Positions 1 to 5,039 of a stretch of 8,165 nt of DNA are shown here, in pieces (the first letter of the stretch is position 1; the number at the start of each line of letters is the position of its first letter). The notes under the pieces are model-generated. The model did not search any database, was not told the DNA's origin, and saw only the letters and a list, made by a program, of their open reading frames with translations. The position numbers were made by a program, and so were the translations under genes. Source of the DNA: an uncultured Clostridia bacterium (lineage in GTDB: Bacteria; Bacillota; Clostridia; Lachnospirales; Lachnospiraceae); the NCBI GenBank assembly GCA_947304065.1, contig CAMZAI010000125.1, positions 1-8,165 of the forward strand, read 5' to 3'.

Positions 1-26
1 ATCACTGCCAGAATTCTAATTATCAC
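1..26 (-). CDS. mreD: Probable start of mreD (partial, runs off the window edge)
   Basis: Reading leftward from a GTG at 26-24 gives an open stretch of eight codons, V/M-I-I-R-I-L-A-V, to the window edge. It is hydrophobic, as expected for the first membrane helix of MreD, the multi-spanning partner of MreC in the elongasome. A GGGG-containing Shine-Dalgarno-like stretch lies about nine bases upstream (36-39). The start sits inside the 3' end of mreC in another frame, giving an 11-base overlap that would couple their translation. mreD follows mreC in most Bacillota, which is the main support. A second GTG two codons before the edge (3-5), or a start outside the window, cannot be excluded. Only eight codons are visible, so the identity is inference from context. 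Confidence 0.5.
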
Positions 27-912
27 TTGAAACTACCCCGTCCAGATCCTCAAGCTGTTCCTTCAGCTCGGTTATAACAAGTACTGCCTCAATATGCCTG
101 AAATCAACAACAGGCGTCAGATAAGCTTCCTTTGACATCGTCGAAGAATCGGTGCGTATATTGCTCACGTATCCGATCAGGATGCCGGGAAGATACTTAT
201 CGCTTATGTATGATGTCACTACTTCGTAATTGTCATAGATCTCCGCGTCCAGATCGATCATCCTGACATTGATGTAGCCGTCGTCGAGGAGCTCGAGATT
301 ACCCGAAACTATGCAGGTATCCGAGGTGGTCAGGAACATTCCGCTGACCGAGCTCGCATCGTCGATTATCGATCTGACTCTCGACCAGTTCTTTCCGACC
401 TCGGCGATGATGCCTACAAGTCCGTTGCCGGAAATAACGTTCATATCCGGGAGGATGCCGTCTTCGCTTCCCTTGTCAATAATAAATTCATTACAGTAGC
501 TGTTGGGCTCGCGGTTGATGACCGTGGCCGCAACCTTGTCAAAATCCTGATACTGCTGGTCCAGTTCGTAAAGCTCCCTGTACCAGTTCAGCTCATATTT
601 TTCCTGCGTAAGTATGCTGTTCTGCGCCTTCAGGTCGTCGATCTGTGTCTTCAGCTTGTCATTCTCCTCTATCAGCTTTTTGATATCGGTGAACATCCTG
701 AAGCGGTCGGCTATCGAATTTCCTACGGTATTGATACCCTTCTGCATCGGCGTAACGAAATTCCCGAAGGCCGCCTTTACCGGTGCGAATTTCTCTTTGT
801 ACCTGTAGGACGCGAATATGGTCACAGCGCAGAGGATAAAGAGCAGGATAAATATGTATTTGGGATTTATCTCTATTTTCTTACGGTTTCTGCGTCTTGC
901 ACTACGGCTCAT
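16..912 (-). CDS. mreC: Rod shape-determining protein MreC
   Basis: A 298-residue MreC, the bitopic membrane protein that links cytoplasmic MreB to the wall synthases (PBP2/RodA) outside the membrane. The architecture is complete: a basic cytoplasmic tail (residues 1-18, rich in R and K), one transmembrane helix at about 19-35, a heptad-like coiled coil at about 72-110 (charged segment around IEENDKLKTQIDDLK), then the two-part beta-barrel domain. That domain carries typical MreC signatures: VINREPNSY near 132-140, a DKGSEDGI-type turn, GNGLVGII, and SRVRSIIDDASSVSG. The ATG at 912 is preceded by AAGGA nine to ten bases upstream, right after the mreB stop, so the start is well supported. The gene ends in TAG at 16-18 and probably overlaps mreD. 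The length is normal for the family. Co-transcription with mreB (16-base gap) fits a complex made in fixed proportions. Confidence 0.95.
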   Translation of the reverse strand: MSRSARRRNRKKIEINPKYIFILLFILCAVTIFASYRYKEKFAPVKAAFGNFVTPMQKGINTVGNSIADRFRMFTDIKKLIEENDKLKTQIDDLKAQNSILTQEKYELNWYRELYELDQQYQDFDKVAATVINREPNSYCNEFIIDKGSEDGILPDMNVISGNGLVGIIAEVGKNWSRVRSIIDDASSVSGMFLTTSDTCIVSGNLELLDDGYINVRMIDLDAEIYDNYEVVTSYISDKYLPGILIGYVSNIRTDSSTMSKEAYLTPVVDFRHIEAVLVITELKEQLEDLDGVVSSDN

Positions 913-928
913 TTCTAAAAATCCTTAA

Positions 929-1960
929 TCAGTCTTTGTAAGTTGCCTGCTTCAAAACATAAGCAAGCGATTCGTACGCGGGATTCTCGATGATCTTGCC
1001 GAGACCCAGCGCAACTGTATTTGCCGAATCGTTGCAGATATTGATCTTAAGCTCAGTCTCGCTGCCGAGGAGAACGTCAAGATTCCTGATCTGTGAGGAA
1101 CCGCCGGTTACGTAAATGCCGGAATCAATGATATCCGAAGCGATTTCCGGGGGCGTATGCTCGAGGATTATCTTTACGGAATCAACGATGCTGCGCAGAT
1201 GCTCAGCGATCGACTCGTAAACAAACGCGGTATCGATCTCCTTCTCGGTGGGAAGTCCGTTAACAACGTCGCGCCCGTGAACCTTGATCGTAGGGTTGTT
1301 ATTCTCTTCGGGAGCGATCGCGGTCGCAAGATTGATCTTGATGACCTCGGCGGTCTTATTTCCGATAACGAGGTTGAACTTCTTTTTAACACTGTTGATG
1401 ATGTCGTCGTCAAATTTATTGCCGCCGATGGGAATGAGACGGCTGAGCACGATTCCGCCGAGCGAAAGTACTGAGATCTCGGTGGTGTCCGCACCTATAT
1501 CGACTACCATGACGCCCGACGCCTCGCATACGTTCAGGCCTGCGCCGAGCGCGTCGGCGATGGGTCTCTCCGCGATCCTTACCCTGCGGGGCTTCGCGTT
1601 AGTATTTGCAACGAGGTCAACGAAAGCCTTCTTCTCAACCTCCGTGATATCGGTGGGCGCGGTAATGATGAACTCTGCGCCGTTCAGCTTTCCCTGGGTC
1701 TTTCCGATCTCGTCGAATACCAGGTTCAGCAGCTGCTGCATATTCTTAATGTCGGCGATAACGCCGTATTTAACAGGATACGTAACTTCGATGTTCGAAG
1801 GTGCCTTGCCGTACATCTCGAAGGCTTCGTCACCTATGGCGATGATCGTGGAATTGTCCTTGATGGCAAGAATATTCTTCGCGTCATAGATAACGCCGTC
1901 ATTCTTCTTGTAAATCTTCAGAGCTCTGGTTCCGAGATCGATTCCGTAAACTTTAGACAT
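929..1960 (-). CDS. mreB: MreB-like actin homologue, divergent at the ATPase site
   Basis: A 343-residue bacterial actin of the MreB family, the filament that guides wall synthesis under the membrane. Visible landmarks in order: phosphate-1 loop GIDLGT (6-11), APTDITEVEKKA (101-112), interdomain segment ERPIADALGAGL (131-142), phosphate-2 loop VVDIGADTTE (152-161), IPIGGNKFDDDI (177-188), DVVNGLP (231-237), and adenosine-site VTGGSSQI (284-291). It departs from textbook MreB in several places. GIDLGT is followed by RALKIY rather than ANTLIY. The usual DIGGGTTE is DIGADTTE. The glutamate before proline in EEPMAAAIG, equivalent by spacing to the proposed catalytic E131 of Thermotoga MreB, is arginine (R132). 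ATG 1960 follows AAAGGGG five bases upstream, 12 bases after radC. It may be a lineage-specific MreB, since similar Lachnospiraceae proteins come to mind, rather than the canonical ortholog. Family membership is secure; filament dynamics are unknown. Confidence 0.88.
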   Translation of the reverse strand: MSKVYGIDLGTRALKIYKKNDGVIYDAKNILAIKDNSTIIAIGDEAFEMYGKAPSNIEVTYPVKYGVIADIKNMQQLLNLVFDEIGKTQGKLNGAEFIITAPTDITEVEKKAFVDLVANTNAKPRRVRIAERPIADALGAGLNVCEASGVMVVDIGADTTEISVLSLGGIVLSRLIPIGGNKFDDDIINSVKKKFNLVIGNKTAEVIKINLATAIAPEENNNPTIKVHGRDVVNGLPTEKEIDTAFVYESIAEHLRSIVDSVKIILEHTPPEIASDIIDSGIYVTGGSSQIRNLDVLLGSETELKINICNDSANTVALGLGKIIENPAYESLAYVLKQATYKD

Positions 1961-1972
1961 TTCTACCCCTTT

Positions 1973-2692
1973 TCACTTAGCCAAAACACCGGATTCCTTC
2001 ATGCTGATATAGCGGTTGTCGCCGATAATGATATGGTCCACGAGCTTAAGTCCCGTGACCTGACACGCCTGCTTCAGCCTGAGCGTCGAACTGATATCCG
2101 CCGATGACGGATTCGGGTCTCCCGTCGGATGATTGTGAAGCATCACAAGGTTCACCGCACCCGCACGAAGCGCCTCGATCAGGATCTCGCGCGGCTCGAA
2201 CAGAGAAATGTTCACACTGCCGCGAAATACGGTCCTGTCTCCTATCAGGTTCATCTTTGCGTCAAGGAAGACCGCTTTGGTCTCCTCATGCTCTAAATGT
2301 CTCAGATCCTCCATGTAGTAGGCCGCGATATCGTTGGGACAATTAAAGCCTACCTTCCTCGCGGAGGCCGCTTTGGCCATGCGCTTCGCAAGCTCGGCGA
2401 CACAGAGTATCTGCACCGCTTTGACCTTACCTATCCCGTGAAGCTTCATCAACGACCGGAGGTCGACATGATAAAGCGAGACGATCCCTCTGCCCTCGTG
2501 CAGGTTCAGTATCCTGCAGGCCAGCTCCACCGAACGTTCCTTTTCCGAACCGCATCTGATGATCGCGGCGAGGAGTTCGGCGTCAGACAATGACGAAGCG
2601 CCGTACATCATGCATTTCTCGTACGGACGCTCGTTGTCCGGAAGATCCTTGACATTAAACCGGTTGTTTTTTAAGTTTTGTTTTTTATTCAT
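1973..2692 (-). CDS. radC: RadC / YsxA family JAB-domain protein
   Basis: A 239-residue UPF0758/RadC protein. The N-terminal region has the family block VKDLPDNERPYEK (14-26) and SLSDAELLAAIIRCG (34-48), then a helix-hairpin-helix segment LMKLHGIGKVKA (81-92) of the kind that contacts DNA. The C-terminal JAB/MPN domain has the JAMM metal motif in HNHPTGDPNPSSAD, namely H186, H188, S196 and D199, with candidate acidic residues E136/E137 upstream. All metal ligands expected for the family appear to be present. The biochemical role of RadC is unresolved: the original radC102 repair phenotype of E. coli was traced to recG. Its position directly upstream of mreBCD is shared with B. subtilis, though maf, which precedes it there, is absent here. 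ATG 2692 is preceded by ACGGAG with a five-base spacer within a purine-rich run. The first dozen residues are a short lysine/asparagine-rich extension. TGA lies 12 bases before mreB, so the two are surely co-transcribed. Confidence 0.93.
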   Translation of the reverse strand: MNKKQNLKNNRFNVKDLPDNERPYEKCMMYGASSLSDAELLAAIIRCGSEKERSVELACRILNLHEGRGIVSLYHVDLRSLMKLHGIGKVKAVQILCVAELAKRMAKAASARKVGFNCPNDIAAYYMEDLRHLEHEETKAVFLDAKMNLIGDRTVFRGSVNISLFEPREILIEALRAGAVNLVMLHNHPTGDPNPSSADISSTLRLKQACQVTGLKLVDHIIIGDNRYISMKESGVLAK

Positions 2693-2720
2693 TCAGGCTC
2701 CGTTCTCTCTCTCCGGCCTG

Positions 2721-2743
2721 AAAATGCGGTTTTTAAAACCACA
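2721..2743 (-). terminator. Possible intrinsic terminator or 5' hairpin upstream of radC
   Basis: Read on the minus strand, TGTGGTTT (2743-2736) pairs with AAACCGCA (2732-2725) across a TAA loop. The eight-pair stem has one T-G wobble and is followed by TTTT (2724-2721). The orientation suits ending the upstream mutS-mutL-miaA-PLP transcript. The stem is AT-rich and the T run short, so termination would be weak. It also begins about where a transcript from the TATAAT box at 2751-2756 would start, so it could instead be a protective 5' hairpin on the radC-mre mRNA. The inverted repeat is seen directly; its role is inference. Confidence 0.35.
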
Positions 2744-2750
2744 CAAAATC

Positions 2751-2780
2751 ATTATACTACAACATTGGAAAAAAGTATAA
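2751..2780 (-). promoter_or_regulatory. Candidate sigma-A promoter for radC-mreBCD
   Basis: A perfect TATAAT hexamer lies at 2756-2751 on the minus strand, inside the 88-base gap between the PLP-enzyme gene and radC and about 60 bases before the radC start. The surrounding DNA is clearly richer in AT than the genes. The -35 side is poor: at a 17-base spacing the hexamer is TATACT, three of six matches to TTGACA. No TGn extension precedes the -10. A start site near 2744 would leave a leader of about 50 bases. It is the best promoter candidate in the window, but the weak -35 keeps confidence modest. Confidence 0.4.
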
Positions 2781-4049
2781 TCAAATAAGATTTTTATCCA
2801 GTATTTTCTGCAGGGACATCAGAATGCCCAGTTTTGCGTGGTACCACGTAAGTCCGCCCTGGAAATAAACGGCGTAAGGCTCCTCAAGCGGACCGTCCGC
2901 CGAAAGCTCAATTGACGAACCCTGTACGAAGGTTCCCGCAGCCATGATAACGTCCGAAGCATATCCGGGCATAGGCGAAGGCTCGGGCCTTACAAAGCTG
3001 TCCACCGGCGCCGCAGCCTGGATTCCCTCGCAGAACGCGATCAGTCTCTCGGGAGTGCCGAGCGTGACCGCCTGAATGATATCGTATCTGGGCTCGGTTC
3101 CGTTCGGGATCACGGGAAGTCCGAGGTCCTCATATATCCTCGCCGCAAATATCGCGCCTTTTACAGCTCCGATCGCAACAACGGGCGCCATGAACAGACC
3201 CTGAAAAATGCTCTGGTTGATGCCGAGTGTTGCGCCGACCTCCTTGCCGAGTCCGGGACACGCAAGTCTTGCAGCGCATTTCTCTATGCATTTGGCGGTA
3301 CCGACGATATAACCGCCGGTCGCCACAAGTCCGCCGCCGGGGTTCTTGATCAGAGACCCTACGCACATATCCGCGCCGACCTCTGAGGGCTCTCTGGTCT
3401 GAACAAACTCACCGTAGCAGTTGTCCACCATGATCGTGACTTCGGGCTTGATGCCTCTGATAAATGCGATCAGCTCCCCGATCCTCTCAACCGAAAGCGT
3501 AGGTCTGGTCGCATATCCCTTCGAACGCTGGATAGTAACGAGCGCTGTTCTCTCATTGATCGCGGCTCTGATGCCGTCAAAGTCAAACCCTCCGTCGGGC
3601 AGCAGGTCTACCTGCGCGTAGGTCACGCCGTATTCTGCGAGCGAACCTGTCGCAGGCGTAATACCGATGACCTGTTCAAGCGTGTCATAGGGTTTTCCTA
3701 CGGGCGAAAGGATCTCGTCTCCGGGGCGTACGTTAGCGCTCAAAGCCACAGCCAGCGCATGAGTACCGCACATGATCTGAGGCCTTACGAGCGCGTCCTC
3801 GGTCTTAAATACGGATGCATAAACTGCCTCGATAGCTTCTCTTCCGGCGTCATTATAACCGTAACCGGTAGTTCCGGCAAAAAAGGTCTCGCTGACTCCG
3901 TTATCCTGCATCGCCTTGATGACCTTCAGGTGGTTATATTCCGCGATCCTGTCCAGTTCTTCGAATCTGGGTTTCAATTCGGCCTCATACTTTTCACCGA
4001 GAGCGATAACCTTCTCGGAGAGGCCCATACTTCTGAGTAAATCTTTCAT
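2781..4049 (-). CDS. Methionine gamma-lyase / 'aluminium resistance' family PLP enzyme (YnbB-like)
   Basis: A 422-residue fold-type I PLP enzyme of the family named both 'methionine gamma-lyase family' and 'aluminium resistance protein', with B. subtilis YnbB as the familiar relative. Its N-terminal block (NGVSETFFAGTTGYGYNDAGR, 50-70) and CGTHALAVAL (94-103) match the family. MVDNCYGEF (207-215) holds the aspartate (D209) expected to pair with the pyridine nitrogen of PLP. GSLIKNPGGG (231-240) holds the Schiff-base lysine, K235. The C-terminal part contains SDVIMAAGTFVQGSSIELSA (365-384), also typical. The fold predicts cytosolic lyase or transferase chemistry on a sulfur or other amino acid, but the substrate is not established for this clade and the aluminium label comes from early phenotypic work. 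ATG 4049 follows an AAGGAAG site seven bases upstream, abutting the miaA stop (16-base gap). miaA linkage is also seen in B. subtilis, where hfq lies nearby; hfq is absent here. Confidence 0.9.
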   Translation of the reverse strand: MKDLLRSMGLSEKVIALGEKYEAELKPRFEELDRIAEYNHLKVIKAMQDNGVSETFFAGTTGYGYNDAGREAIEAVYASVFKTEDALVRPQIMCGTHALAVALSANVRPGDEILSPVGKPYDTLEQVIGITPATGSLAEYGVTYAQVDLLPDGGFDFDGIRAAINERTALVTIQRSKGYATRPTLSVERIGELIAFIRGIKPEVTIMVDNCYGEFVQTREPSEVGADMCVGSLIKNPGGGLVATGGYIVGTAKCIEKCAARLACPGLGKEVGATLGINQSIFQGLFMAPVVAIGAVKGAIFAARIYEDLGLPVIPNGTEPRYDIIQAVTLGTPERLIAFCEGIQAAAPVDSFVRPEPSPMPGYASDVIMAAGTFVQGSSIELSADGPLEEPYAVYFQGGLTWYHAKLGILMSLQKILDKNLI

Positions 4050-4065
4050 TTCTTTGCTTCCTTTT

Positions 4066-5004
4066 TCAATCTTTTATTATTCTTGCCAAAGACTCGGCGA
4101 TTGCGATTCTATCAGGGTAATCGCGGATGTCGATGAATTCAACTTCTCGTTCCCGCTTGAACCAGGTCAGCTGCTTCTTCGCATAATGCCGGGTCTCTCT
4201 CTTGATCGCGTCCACGGCTTCTTCGTAAGTCGCGCGTCCGGCGAAATAATCGCACATTTCCTTGTATCCGATGCCGAGCATCGACTGCATATCTTCGGTG
4301 TAGCCCTTATCGAGCAGTCCCCTGACTTCCGCTTCAAGCCCGTCTGACATCATAATGTCCACGCGTCGGTTGATTCGCTCATAAATGGCGTCCCTGTCGT
4401 CCGTCAGCACGAAATATCTGAAATCATAAGGCGATTCGCGTACCGACTGCTCCTCGTTATGCTCCGAGAGGCGCTTGCCCGTGAGCTCGTAGAATTCCAA
4501 TCCGTGCAGCAGGCGTTTTGTATTGTTCGGATGAATGATCCCGGCGTAGACCGGATCGATCTTCTTGAGCCGTTCGAACAGATACAGCGCTCCGTTCTTC
4601 TGCAGCTCGTCTTCCAGCCTTTTCCGGATCTCGGACTGCCTGTCATCGTCGTACTCGGTAAAATCGACATCGTAGAGAACGGCCTGTATATAAAAGCCCG
4701 TTCCTCCGGCAATGATAGGTACATGGCCTCTTGCGCTTATCTCATCGATGCACTTCTTCGCGAGCGCCTTGAATTCGAGTACCGAGAATGGCTCGTCGGG
4801 ATCGATGATGTCGATCAGATGATGCGGTACGCCGCGCATTTCTTCGGGCCTGATCTTGGCGGTACCGATATCCATGCCGCGATAGACCTGCATCGAATCC
4901 GCCGAGATTATCTCGCCGCCTATCCGAAGCGCAAGCTCCACTGACACGGCGGTCTTCCCGACTGCGGTCGGTCCGTTTATTATTATCAGTTTTTGTTTGG
5001 ACAT
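4066..5004 (-). CDS. miaA: tRNA dimethylallyltransferase MiaA
   Basis: A complete 312-residue MiaA. It transfers the dimethylallyl group of DMAPP to N6 of adenosine 37 in tRNAs reading codons that begin with U, the first step toward ms2i6A, which steadies codon-anticodon pairing. Motifs in order: P-loop GPTAVGKT (11-18); DSMQVYRGMDIGTAK (36-50), which contributes tRNA and prenyl-donor contacts; GVPHHLIDI (58-66); AGGTGFYIQA (99-108); HPNNTKRLLHGLE (158-170); GIGYKEM (244-250); and the C-terminal TRHYAKKQLTWFK (271-283). The usual R-A in the NDxKRxIRALE block is H-G here, a mild departure. ATG 5004 is preceded by AAAGGA with a six-base spacer. The 35-base gap after mutL has no terminator, so it is probably read through from mutL, as the mutL-miaA pair is in many bacteria. 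Length and motif set leave little doubt. Confidence 0.97.
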   Translation of the reverse strand: MSKQKLIIINGPTAVGKTAVSVELALRIGGEIISADSMQVYRGMDIGTAKIRPEEMRGVPHHLIDIIDPDEPFSVLEFKALAKKCIDEISARGHVPIIAGGTGFYIQAVLYDVDFTEYDDDRQSEIRKRLEDELQKNGALYLFERLKKIDPVYAGIIHPNNTKRLLHGLEFYELTGKRLSEHNEEQSVRESPYDFRYFVLTDDRDAIYERINRRVDIMMSDGLEAEVRGLLDKGYTEDMQSMLGIGYKEMCDYFAGRATYEEAVDAIKRETRHYAKKQLTWFKREREVEFIDIRDYPDRIAIAESLARIIKD

Positions 5005-5039
5005 TTAATTTCCTTTCGGAGTATTACTGTTCAAAGCAG

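Noticed and set aside
1284..1889. A 201-codon plus-strand frame opposite mreB
   Set aside because: Mirror of the mreB codon pattern; rich in S, M and L, with no family motif and no reason to expect a gene inside mreB.
2173..2550. Possible LexA (SOS) boxes: GAAC and GTTC pairs inside radC
   Set aside because: Spacings of eight bases (near 2199) and zero bases (near 2534) do not fit the Bacillota box GAAC-N4-GTTC, and both lie within coding sequence, not near a promoter.
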